Shown here: piece by piece, positions 52,893 to 60,443 of the stretch
Layout: each line of letters opens with the position of its first letter
Numbering within the stretch: position 1 is the stretch's first letter
Assembly: GCA_041395245.1 (NCBI GenBank)
Contig: JAWLAY010000006.1
Location: 248,001-312,000 of the forward strand
Length of the DNA stretch: 64,000 nucleotides
From: Aquimonas sp041395245
GTDB taxonomy: Bacteria > Pseudomonadota > Gammaproteobacteria > Xanthomonadales > Xanthomonadaceae
Reading direction: 5' to 3'
Program-made: the position numbers and the translations under genes
Notes under the pieces: generated by a model
Databases searched by the model: none
Told to the model about the DNA's origin: nothing
Seen by the model: only the letters and a program-made list of their open reading frames with translations

Positions 52893-53917
52893 ATAACGCG
52901 CTGGATTCACGCGCCGAAGCCGGTCTGCGCTGGGCGATGCAGGCGCTCGGCAAGCCCACGCTGCAAACGAGTGTGGCCGCGTCGGATGCCAGTGCACGCC
53001 GCTATCTCCCGCTGATCGGCAGCGAGCCCACCCTGCTGCTGATGGACTCGCCGCCCGAGCAGGTGCCGCTGCAACCGTGGCTGCAAATCGCTGAGCTGCT
53101 CGAAGCACATGGGTTACGCGTGCCCAAAGTGCATGCCGCAGACCCCATCAACGGCTTCGCCCTCATCGAACACCTCGGCGAACGCCTGTTGCTTGACGAA
53201 CTGATCACCGCGCAACAACAGCAAGCGATGGCGCGGGTGGAAGCCTTCTATCAGCGGGCAATGGATGATTTGTTCCGGATGCAAACCGACATTCCGCCGG
53301 ATGCGACACCGGCCTATGACGAAGATCGGCTGCGCACGGAACTGGAACTGATGCCCACCTGGTTCCTGCAGCGGCATCTCGGGGTCGAGCTGGCGTGCAC
53401 GGACTGGGACGTCCTCGAACTCGGCTTTCGAACACTGATCGACAACGCACTCGCGCAGCCGCAGGTTTTCGTGCATCGGGACTTCCACGCCCGCAATCTG
53501 ATTCCCGTCGATACAGGCTTGGCTCTGATCGACTTTCAGGATGCACTGCGCGGTGCCTTCACCTATGACCTGGTTTCGCTTTTGCGCGATTGCTATGTGC
53601 GCTGGCCGGAACACGACGTTCGTCGCTGGGCCGAATCGTTCCGCCTGAAGTGGGTACGATCTGGCCGCATCACGGACGACGCAGAACGGTTTCATCGCGC
53701 CTTCGACTGGATGGGGCTGCAGCGGCATCTCAAGGTATTGGGAATCTTCTGTCGCCTGCACTATCGCGATGGCAAGTCGGGCTATCTCGCCGATCTTCCG
53801 CGGGTGTTCGGCTATGTGCTGGATGTGATGCAACCCTGGCCCGAATTTGCCGACTTCCGCAGCCTGCTTTCACGCACTGTCAGCGCGGTCGACCTCAGTG
53901 CGGCGCGATCCCCATGA
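52889..53917 (+). CDS. amgK: N-acetylmuramate/N-acetylglucosamine kinase AmgK
   Basis: The 342-aa aminoglycoside-phosphotransferase-fold kinase phosphorylates the anomeric position of MurNAc/GlcNAc in the cell-wall recycling route that bypasses MurA. It shows an N-terminal lobe (RYLPLIGSEPTLLLMDSP), the catalytic loop VFVHRDFHARNLIP, the metal motif ALIDFQDALRGAFTYDL, and a length like Pseudomonas AmgK. No ATG is suitably placed; TTG at 52889 overlaps the deacetylase stop (TTGA) and gives a full-length protein. It overlaps murU by ATGA, and the pairing with MurU makes the assignment secure. Confidence 0.9.
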   Translation: MNNALDSRAEAGLRWAMQALGKPTLQTSVAASDASARRYLPLIGSEPTLLLMDSPPEQVPLQPWLQIAELLEAHGLRVPKVHAADPINGFALIEHLGERLLLDELITAQQQQAMARVEAFYQRAMDDLFRMQTDIPPDATPAYDEDRLRTELELMPTWFLQRHLGVELACTDWDVLELGFRTLIDNALAQPQVFVHRDFHARNLIPVDTGLALIDFQDALRGAFTYDLVSLLRDCYVRWPEHDVRRWAESFRLKWVRSGRITDDAERFHRAFDWMGLQRHLKVLGIFCRLHYRDGKSGYLADLPRVFGYVLDVMQPWPEFADFRSLLSRTVSAVDLSAARSP

Positions 53918-54642
53918 GCGAAGACTTGCTGGATAGCGCCATCATTCTGGCCGCCGGTCTTGGCGAACGTATGCGTCCGTTAACAACACATACGCCCAAA
54001 CCGCTGCTTCACTGTGGCGGCAAGCGCTTGATCGAATGGCATCTGGAGGCACTCGCGCGTGCCGGATTCTCCCGCGTGGTCATCAATATCTGTCACCTTG
54101 CCGAGCAGTTCGAACCGGCGCTCGGCGATGGCTCGCGCTGGGGTTTGGATATCCAGTACAGCCACGAAGGTGCGATCCCGCTGGAAACCGGCGGCGGCAT
54201 CTGGCACGCGCTGCCGGCATTGCAACGCGAACAATTTCTGGTGGTGAACGGTGATGTTTTCTGCGACGTGGACTTCGCGCATTGGCGCTCGCCGCCGACC
54301 GCGCTGGCGCGCCTGATGCTCGTCGACAATCCTGCGCAGCACCCGAGCGGTGATTTCCACTTGGATGCATCGGGCCAAGTTTGCGCGGAAGGCGAGCCCA
54401 AACTGACCTATTCCGGCATCGGCTGCTATCGCTCGGCGTTGTGGGATGACTGGCGGGACGCGTTTCCCGCTGACGAGGCACTCTCCGCCACTGCACCGCG
54501 CTTCAAATTGGCGCCGCTGTTGCGCCGCGCCATGCGCCTGGGCGCGGTAGACGGGGTCCGCCACACGGGCCACTGGCACGATGTCGGCACTCCCGAACGA
54601 CTCGCTGCGCTGGACGCGGAAACAAAAACGCCCCACCTGTAA
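53914..54642 (+). CDS. murU: N-acetylmuramate alpha-1-phosphate uridylyltransferase MurU
   Basis: The 242-aa nucleotidyltransferase makes UDP-MurNAc from MurNAc 1-phosphate. The N-terminal signature AIILAAGLGERMRPLTTHTPKPLL, the ETGGGIWHALP motif, VVNGDVFCDVDF with the metal aspartate, and GHWHDVGTPERL at the end match MurU. The start overlaps amgK (ATGA). The last 22 nt of the gene form part of a rho-independent terminator that serves the convergent THX gene on the other strand. Confidence 0.94.
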   Translation: MSEDLLDSAIILAAGLGERMRPLTTHTPKPLLHCGGKRLIEWHLEALARAGFSRVVINICHLAEQFEPALGDGSRWGLDIQYSHEGAIPLETGGGIWHALPALQREQFLVVNGDVFCDVDFAHWRSPPTALARLMLVDNPAQHPSGDFHLDASGQVCAEGEPKLTYSGIGCYRSALWDDWRDAFPADEALSATAPRFKLAPLLRRAMRLGAVDGVRHTGHWHDVGTPERLAALDAETKTPHL

Positions 54643-54658
54643 TCGTTCAGGCGGGGCG
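54621..54658 (-). terminator. rho-independent terminator of the THX gene (minus strand)
   Basis: Read on the minus strand, an 11-bp stem (54629-54639 with 54648-54658, one G-T pair) is followed by TTTTTGTTT. This is the only classical intrinsic terminator with a U-tract that I found in the window. It overlaps the last codons of murU. Confidence 0.75.
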
Positions 54659-54699
54659 CTGGAGGTGCTGCCGGGCGATCAGCGGCCCGGCGAGGCAAC

Positions 54700-54852
54700 T
54701 CAGGCCTTCTTCTTGGCCGCTGCCTTCTTGGCAACCGGTGCCTTGACGGTCACCGCCACTTTCGGTGCGGCCGCGACACGGTGAAGACGCGAATTGCCGT
54801 AGCTGCCTTTGTAGATCTTGCCCTTGCGTGTACGGCTATCACCCTTGCCCAT
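54700..54852 (-). CDS. 30S ribosomal protein THX
   Basis: The 50-aa protein is very basic. Its first residues MGKGDSRTRKGKIYKGSYGNSR match the THX signature (MGKGDxxTRxGKIxxGxYG) that fits into the head of the 30S subunit. A Lys/Ala tail (PVAKKAAAKKKA) follows, as in other Lysobacterales. AGGAGA lies 7 nt before the ATG at 54850-54852. A strong terminator follows at 54621-54658. The gene is easily missed because of its size. Confidence 0.9.
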   Translation of the reverse strand: MGKGDSRTRKGKIYKGSYGNSRLHRVAAAPKVAVTVKAPVAKKAAAKKKA

Positions 54853-54938
54853 GGTTTTCTCCTGATATCGGCGGATTCGAAACGGCCGCCAAGGTTATCA
54901 GGTCACTGCGAATGCGCAAAACGCCGTCAGCCAGCCGC

Positions 54939-55385
54939 CTAGTGGCGGCAGGCGGCATCGTGGACATGCCCATGCGCCAAACGCAGGTTGAGCAAATGCG
55001 CCAACGCGATCAGGGTTCCGCCAACGCTCATGCCGACCGCATGCGCGACGACCTCGTGATGCCACGGGCCGAAGGTCGACCACCACACCAGAAGCAAACC
55101 CGGTACGAGTACACCCAGGGCGCGGTAGGCACGATGGCGACGATAGCCCACCAGCAAACTGCCCAGCGCCCACAGTGTGGCAAACACCACAAAGCCCTGC
55201 TCCAGCGACTCCGAGGCCAACCAGGTCAATCCCAGCGACGGCGCCAGCGCGAGCAGAAGCGGCCAGCTGGCGCAATGCACAGCGCAGGCAATGGAAGCGA
55301 CGGCACCCACCTGATCAACACGGCTGGACACGTCCGCAGAGGGGTCAATGGACGCCGACGCCGCTTCTGGAAGGGTGATTGCCAT
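54939..55385 (-). CDS. MerC-family membrane protein
   Basis: The 148-aa protein has four hydrophobic helices and the MerC-type CAVHCASWPLLLALAPSLGL with its Cys pair. Its C-terminus (LRLAHGHVHDAACRH) is rich in His and Cys, so metal binding is likely. MerC was first known for mercury uptake, but many chromosomal members lie in zinc regulons. It is divergent from the ZnuD-type receptor with a shared 161-nt gap, and GGGAG serves the ATG at 55383-55385. Zinc-related transport is inferred from the neighbours. Confidence 0.82.
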   Translation of the reverse strand: MAITLPEAASASIDPSADVSSRVDQVGAVASIACAVHCASWPLLLALAPSLGLTWLASESLEQGFVVFATLWALGSLLVGYRRHRAYRALGVLVPGLLLVWWSTFGPWHHEVVAHAVGMSVGGTLIALAHLLNLRLAHGHVHDAACRH

Positions 55386-55407
55386 CTGGAACTCCCGCAG
55401 GATTTGC

Positions 55408-55531
55408 AACAGTGTAACATGTGCCGTCGCCCTGATTCGGACATCGTCGCCGTCATCGCCGCCGACGCGACCGCTTCAGTTCGAGCCTGTCCTCGCCCCT
55501 GGGGCTTGCGGTTGAAACACAACGTTATAAC
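55408..55531. promoter_or_regulatory. possible Zur half-sites between merC-like gene and znuD
   Basis: GTTATAAC at 55524-55531 in AACGTTATAACAACG lies 16 nt before znuD, and AACAGTGTAACATGT (55408-55422) lies 23 nt from the MerC-like gene. Both resemble half of the gammaproteobacterial Zur box, GAAATGTTATANTATAACATTTC, but neither is a full match. Regulation by the nearby Zur is likely from context; the sites themselves are uncertain. Confidence 0.35.
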
Positions 55532-55546
55532 AACGCAGAGGAACAC

Positions 55547-57751
55547 ATGAAACGAAGGACACTGACTCTCGCCGTGGGATTGACACTGATTCAACACGGC
55601 GTCTCCGCCCAGAATCACGACAGCGAACGCGCGAAGCAGTTGGACCAACTGGTCGTAACCGCCTCGCCCCTGCGACAGACCATCGAAGACATCCTGCAGC
55701 CAGTAAGCATTCTGAGCGGCGAAAAACTGGATGCGCGCAAACAAGCCACCTTGGGGCGCACGCTGGCCAATGAAGTCGGTGTGCAGAGTAGCTACTTCGG
55801 CCCGGGGGTTGGACGCCCCATTATCCGTGGACAGGACGGCGCCCGCGTTCAAGTGCTCAGCGAAGGCCTAGCGACCGGCGATGTGTCGGCGGTCAGCGTT
55901 GATCATGCGCTGAGCATCGAGCCCTTCCTCGCCGACCAGATCGAAGTGCTGCGCGGCCCGGCCACCTTGCTTTACGGCAGCGGCGCCATCGGCGGTGCGG
56001 TCAATGTGGTCGATGGCCGTATTGCCGAATCCCTGCCGGAGCAATCGATCAGTGGCCGAGCGGAAGCGCGGATCGCCAATGGCAACAACGAGCGCAGTGC
56101 GATGGGCCGCCTTGATGCCCGCACCGGAAACGTCGTCCTGCATGTCGACGCGCTGAGCCGCAAGACGGATGACTACGATATTCCCGGTTTCGCTGAGTCG
56201 GCTGCACTGCGCGCGGAGGAGGAAGCCGAAGAGGGTGAGGGTGACGGTGAACATGAACACGAAGAGGAAGCCTACGGAACGCTGCCGAACAGCGCGCTGG
56301 AAACCCAGGCCGGCGCGGTTGGCCTGAGCTGGATCGGCGAGCGCGGTTTTCTCGGCGCCAGCCTCAGCCGCTACGACACCCTGTACGGCGTGCCCGGCCA
56401 CCAGCACAGCGAGCACACCCATGGCGGAGACGAAGGGGAGGAGGATGGGGAAGAGCATGAGGAAGAGTCCGTCTCGATCGACCTCGATCAACAGCGCCGT
56501 GAGATTCGCGCTGGCCTTGATGACTTGGGACTGCTGGAGTCGCTGCGCTTTAAGTTTGCGGACACCGACTACCAGCATCTTGAGCTGGAGGGTGACGAAG
56601 TTGGCACACGCTTCGATAACCGAAGCCAAGAAGCCCGACTGGAAGCGGTCCACGCACCATTACTAGGGTTTGCGGGTGCACTAGGTATTCAATGGTCGGA
56701 CCGCGAGTTTGATGCCATCGGCGAAGAGGCCTTCGTGCCCAGCACCGAAACGAGCGACAGGGGCCTGTTCTGGACCGGGGAGCAGGCATTTGGCGTGTTC
56801 AAAGTGGACTTGGGATTGCGTGCGGACAACAACGACATCCAGACGATCCCGCAAGACCTCGCACCGACCCGCCTGATCGCCCGCGATTTCGATACCCACA
56901 GCGCCTCCACCGCGTTCAAATGGGACGCGTCCGATGCGTTGCACCTGACAGTTGGTCTCGACAGCGCCCAGCGCGCACCGACCGCTGAAGAGCTGTATTC
57001 AAACGGACTTCATGTCGCTACAGGTGTGCTCGAAATCGGCACCGACACGCTGAAGAAAGAAATTGCCAACCAGATCGAGCTGGGCTTGCACTGGCACGGT
57101 GAGCGCGTGCGGGCGAGCGCCAATGTGTTCAGCACCTGGATGGACAACTACATCTATCTGAGTCAGCTCGAAAGCGTCGACGAGCCCGGGACCGTACTGA
57201 GCGATGACGGAGTGCCGATCGCGCTTTGGAGTCAAGCGGATGCACGCTTCATCGGCATCGAGCTGGAAGCCCGTTTCATGCTGGCAGACAACGCCAGCGG
57301 CGAATGGGATTTGCGCGTATTCGGTGATCGCGTCAACGCCACACTTCAGGGTGAAGGCAGTCGCGATGTCACGGTCGCGGTCTTCCACGAGGACCACACC
57401 CACTCGCACCAAGGTGTGCAGACCTTGGAAGGCAATCTGCCACGCATCGCACCGATGCGTCTCGGTGTCGACCTGGATTGGCGCAGAAACGCGTGGCGTG
57501 CGTCATTGAGCGCCGTCAACTACCGCGCGCAGAACGATGTGGCGGACTACGAAACGCCGTCGGACGGTTACGTTCTGGTGGATGCCAATCTGGCTTGGCA
57601 TCACGACAGTGTGGGCGGACTGGGCATCGAGTGGTTCGTCGACGCGCAGAACCTGTTCGACGAAGAAGCACGCCAACACACCTCCTTCCTGAAGGATGTC
57701 GCGCCCTTGCCCGGACGCATCCTGGGCACCGGTATCCGCGTGTTCTTCTGA
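55547..57751 (+). CDS. znuD: ZnuD-type zinc TonB-dependent receptor
   Basis: The 734-aa outer-membrane receptor has a signal peptide (TLAVGLTLIQHGVSAQ), a TonB-box-like QLDQLVVTASPL, a plug domain (GRPIIRGQDGARVQVL, IEVLRGPATLLYGSGAIGGAVNVVDGRI, part RGPATLLYGSGAIGGAVNV) and a barrel of about 500 residues ending in a C-terminal phenylalanine. Three loops are rich in His, Glu and Asp: near residue 235 (HEHEEE), near 284-308 (HQHSEHTHGG and an acidic stretch) and near 612 (HEDHTHSHQG). This pattern is typical of ZnuD, which imports zinc. It is divergent from the MerC-like gene and 1.4 kb from zur. GAGGA precedes the ATG. Confidence 0.88.
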   Translation: MKRRTLTLAVGLTLIQHGVSAQNHDSERAKQLDQLVVTASPLRQTIEDILQPVSILSGEKLDARKQATLGRTLANEVGVQSSYFGPGVGRPIIRGQDGARVQVLSEGLATGDVSAVSVDHALSIEPFLADQIEVLRGPATLLYGSGAIGGAVNVVDGRIAESLPEQSISGRAEARIANGNNERSAMGRLDARTGNVVLHVDALSRKTDDYDIPGFAESAALRAEEEAEEGEGDGEHEHEEEAYGTLPNSALETQAGAVGLSWIGERGFLGASLSRYDTLYGVPGHQHSEHTHGGDEGEEDGEEHEEESVSIDLDQQRREIRAGLDDLGLLESLRFKFADTDYQHLELEGDEVGTRFDNRSQEARLEAVHAPLLGFAGALGIQWSDREFDAIGEEAFVPSTETSDRGLFWTGEQAFGVFKVDLGLRADNNDIQTIPQDLAPTRLIARDFDTHSASTAFKWDASDALHLTVGLDSAQRAPTAEELYSNGLHVATGVLEIGTDTLKKEIANQIELGLHWHGERVRASANVFSTWMDNYIYLSQLESVDEPGTVLSDDGVPIALWSQADARFIGIELEARFMLADNASGEWDLRVFGDRVNATLQGEGSRDVTVAVFHEDHTHSHQGVQTLEGNLPRIAPMRLGVDLDWRRNAWRASLSAVNYRAQNDVADYETPSDGYVLVDANLAWHHDSVGGLGIEWFVDAQNLFDEEARQHTSFLKDVAPLPGRILGTGIRVFF

Positions 57752-57802
57752 TCAGCCAGCCGCGCAGCACCTCATCACCAGCCGACGCCCGACCGGCGTC
57801 GG

Positions 57803-59197
57803 CTACTCGAACTCGTCTTCCAGCCCTTCGGCCTGCTCTCTTCCGAGACTGCGGTCGGAGGGGGCGTCTTCTTCGTAGGGCACATCATCCGCGCCGCTTT
57901 GCGCCGCATCGACGGCGCCACGCTCCGAGGTTGTCTCACCGATATGGAATACCGCATAGCCCGGCAGCACGACCTGATTCTGTGACATTCCAATGACCTG
58001 ACCGGCGACATCCGAGGTCAGCTCGAACTCCTGATCCTGCAGTGGATCCACCACACGCCCCAGCCGCTGCCCCTTGATCACCCTTTCGCCGAGCTTGACG
58101 TCACTGATCAACATGCCGCCGGAATCAGCGCGAACCCAACGTGATTCGTAAAAGAAGGGCTGCGGCTCCACCCATTCCGGCGCATCCCGCACCATGCCCA
58201 ATTTGTGAACCAGGGTCAGGATTGCCTGTATCCCGGTTCCGATTTCCGCCGCCTGCAGTTGTCCGGGCCCACCGACCTCGAAGGTCACCGCAGGAATGCC
58301 CGCCCTGGCGGCCGCAACGCGCAGCATGCCCTTGCTTCCCTCGCTGTGCAGCACGGTCACCGCGCCAAACCCGCGCGTGAATTCCAGCACGGCAGGCTCG
58401 CGCAGGTCGGCGCGAACTTGGGGCAGATTCACCCGTTCGAAGCTTCCGGTGTGGAAGTCCACCAACGCATCACAGTGCCGGATCACGTTTTCAAAAAAAC
58501 TCTCGGCGATGCGCGAGGCAATGCTGCCGAAGCGCGATCCGGGAAAGTAGCGGTTCAAGTCGCGACGATCCGGCAAATACCGCGAGCCGCGACCGAATCC
58601 GAACAGGTTGACGATCGGCACCGTGACAATGGTTCCCGCCAGGCGCTCCGGTGAAACCTCACGGGAAATGCGTCGAACGATTTCGATCCCGTTCAACTCA
58701 TCGCCGTGAATACCCGCAGTCAGGCACAACACCAGCCCTGGCCGGTCGCCATGGATGACCACCACGGGACTAAGCTGCTCGCCACCGGCATAGGCCTGAT
58801 TGGCATTCCAATGCAGCCGACCGCGCGTTCCTGGACGCACCTCGCCATCCAGAATCCGAAAGGGTTCGCCCAGCGGCGGACCGATGAACTCGTTGCGGGT
58901 AGAGTCGCCACGCGGGTCGATCAAGGGCGGTCCCGCGTTACGCTGAGTCTCATCCAGCACCAAGGCTTGCGGCGCAGCCGGACCTTCCTGCGCGGCACTC
59001 GCAACGCGCGCCCGGTAAGCTTGTTGGCGTTGCAAAGCGCGTGCGCGTGCCTCGGCACGCCGAACCAGTTCGCTATGGCTTGATTCGGGAGCCGTGGGAT
59101 CGGGCCATGGGCCGGACTGCGCCGCGACCTGGCCAGACAGCATCAGCAAAGCGACGCAGGCGACCCACCGACAGGACCCCCACCACTCAGTCCGCAT
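57803..59197 (-). CDS. secreted succinylglutamate desuccinylase/aspartoacylase-like (M14) protein
   Basis: The 464-aa protein has a signal peptide (VACVALLMLSGQVAAQ) and then an AstE/ASPA-type zinc hydrolase domain: LTAGIHGDELNGIEIV with HxxE zinc ligands, RDLNRYFPG, and ALVDFHTGSFER with the third zinc ligand. Cytoplasmic AstE removes succinate in arginine breakdown, whereas this one is exported. The C-terminal part carries a biotinyl-lipoyl-like barrel (SDVKLGERVIKGQRLGRVVDPLQDQEFE, part LGERVIKGQRLGRVV) and an acidic tail. The start lies within the last codons of zur (11-nt overlap), so both are in one operon. Substrate unknown; a link to zinc homeostasis is inference. Confidence 0.82.
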   Translation of the reverse strand: MRTEWWGSCRWVACVALLMLSGQVAAQSGPWPDPTAPESSHSELVRRAEARARALQRQQAYRARVASAAQEGPAAPQALVLDETQRNAGPPLIDPRGDSTRNEFIGPPLGEPFRILDGEVRPGTRGRLHWNANQAYAGGEQLSPVVVIHGDRPGLVLCLTAGIHGDELNGIEIVRRISREVSPERLAGTIVTVPIVNLFGFGRGSRYLPDRRDLNRYFPGSRFGSIASRIAESFFENVIRHCDALVDFHTGSFERVNLPQVRADLREPAVLEFTRGFGAVTVLHSEGSKGMLRVAAARAGIPAVTFEVGGPGQLQAAEIGTGIQAILTLVHKLGMVRDAPEWVEPQPFFYESRWVRADSGGMLISDVKLGERVIKGQRLGRVVDPLQDQEFELTSDVAGQVIGMSQNQVVLPGYAVFHIGETTSERGAVDAAQSGADDVPYEEDAPSDRSLGREQAEGLEDEFE

Positions 59198-59705
59198 CCC
59201 TGTCCCCGCTCATCGAGCACTGCGCGCAAACACCATGCACTTCCAGCGTCTGCGCCTGCGGTTTGAAGCCGAGAGCACTTGCCTGCGCAACCAGCAGGCG
59301 GGTCACGCCTTCGTCTTCCAGCTCCACTGCCACATGGCATTGGTCGCAGATAAGAAACGGCACCGAATGATGGCGGCGCGGCTGATGGCAACCAACGAAG
59401 GCATTGATCGACTCCAGCTTGTGAATGAAGCCGTTGTCGAGCAGAAAATCCAAAGCGCGATAAACGGTGGGCGGTGCGACAGCACCCCGCTCATCGCGCA
59501 TCATATCGAGCAAGGCGTAAGCCTTCAGTGGCTTACCCGCCGACGCGATGAGACGCAGGACGCGCTCACGCAGTGGCGTCAAACGCAGCCCGCGCTCGAC
59601 GCAGACTCGACCCACCTCCCGCACATACTCGGCGGGCTCGTGGACGTGATGCTCAGGATGGCTGCAGGCTTGCGGCGCGATGGCAGGCTTCATGCGTTCG
59701 ATCAT
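59187..59705 (-). CDS. zur: zinc uptake regulator Zur (Fur family)
   Basis: The 172-aa protein has a winged-helix domain (LTPLRERVLRLIASAGKPLKAYALLDMM, APPTVYRALDFLLDNGFIHKLE, here by parts TPLRERVLRLIA and PPTVYRALDFLL) and the Zur-type zinc sites: HHSVPFLICDQCHVAVELED and CAQC near the end, giving the Cys-4-like structural site. Fur-family members with this CxxC pair and DQCH are Zur rather than Fur. It represses zinc uptake genes when zinc is sufficient. The start is ATG 59703-59705 or 59691-59693; neither has a ribosome binding site. It overlaps the AstE-like gene and lies 37 nt after a secreted protein gene. Confidence 0.88.
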   Translation of the reverse strand: MIERMKPAIAPQACSHPEHHVHEPAEYVREVGRVCVERGLRLTPLRERVLRLIASAGKPLKAYALLDMMRDERGAVAPPTVYRALDFLLDNGFIHKLESINAFVGCHQPRRHHSVPFLICDQCHVAVELEDEGVTRLLVAQASALGFKPQAQTLEVHGVCAQCSMSGDRDAD

Positions 59706-59742
59706 AGCATCGCGCGCGGCGCGCCCTTGAGTGTGCCAACGC

Positions 59743-60411
59743 TCAGTCGGCAAGCGGATCCGGCTTGACCCGCACCACCTTGAGACTGGGGTCACGGAAC
59801 CAGAGTTCGCCGCCGCGCGTCAGTTGCATCGACACCCTCAATTCCAGACTACTGGCTTCGTTCGGCGCCGGAATCCGGAAACGCAACGCGCGTCGATGCC
59901 AATCGCGCTCACCGATGTCCATGCCGGGGCCTTGTTCAATGACCAGGTCCGTTTTCCCGAACAGCGCATTCGAGCCCGCGCGAACACCGCGCAAGACGAC
60001 CTGCAGATCCGTTTTGTCGAACGGCTCATCACCGTACTCGTTGGTCAGACTCGCCTTCACGTCGACGGAAAATTCGACGGTTTTTCCCTCCAACCCAGCG
60101 GTCGGAACGTTCTGCGAGACCAGGCCCCAGACCTCCGGACCGACGCGACGAAGGGTCAGCACGCCATCGCGCGCCGACATCTGATACGAGCCGATGGTGG
60201 CATGCGCCGAAAGCGACCAGTTGGCCGGTTCGCCGCTTACCGGATCGACGTCGGAAAACTGCGGATTCAACAGATAGTTGCGGCCTGGTTTGCTGGGTGC
60301 CGAGCTCGTCGACACCGCAGAGGACGACGTTTCGGAGGCAGCGCAATCCATCGCCAGGCCGAGTGCAAACCACCCCAGCAGTCCGCTCAACACAAGACGA
60401 CCGAACTTCAT
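59743..60411 (-). CDS. secreted jelly-roll (CBM-like) protein, unknown function
   Basis: The 222-aa protein has a signal peptide (LVLSGLLGWFALGLAMDCAAS) and a single beta-sandwich of the CBM4/9 or galactose-binding type: NYLLNPQFSDVDPVSGEPANWSLS (part LLNPQFSDVDPVSGEPANW) at the start, VEFSVDVKASL, and a last strand SSLELRVSMQLTRGGELWFRDPSLKVV (part GGELWFRDPSLKVV). No catalytic residues are evident. GGAG lies about 9 nt before the ATG. It lies upstream of zur (37 nt) and downstream of gltX (32 nt) on the same strand, so it could be co-transcribed with either. Confidence 0.65.
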   Translation of the reverse strand: MKFGRLVLSGLLGWFALGLAMDCAASETSSSAVSTSSAPSKPGRNYLLNPQFSDVDPVSGEPANWSLSAHATIGSYQMSARDGVLTLRRVGPEVWGLVSQNVPTAGLEGKTVEFSVDVKASLTNEYGDEPFDKTDLQVVLRGVRAGSNALFGKTDLVIEQGPGMDIGERDWHRRALRFRIPAPNEASSLELRVSMQLTRGGELWFRDPSLKVVRVKPDPLAD

Positions 60412-60443
60412 CGAACCTACTCCAGAACTGCCCGTGACTGATC

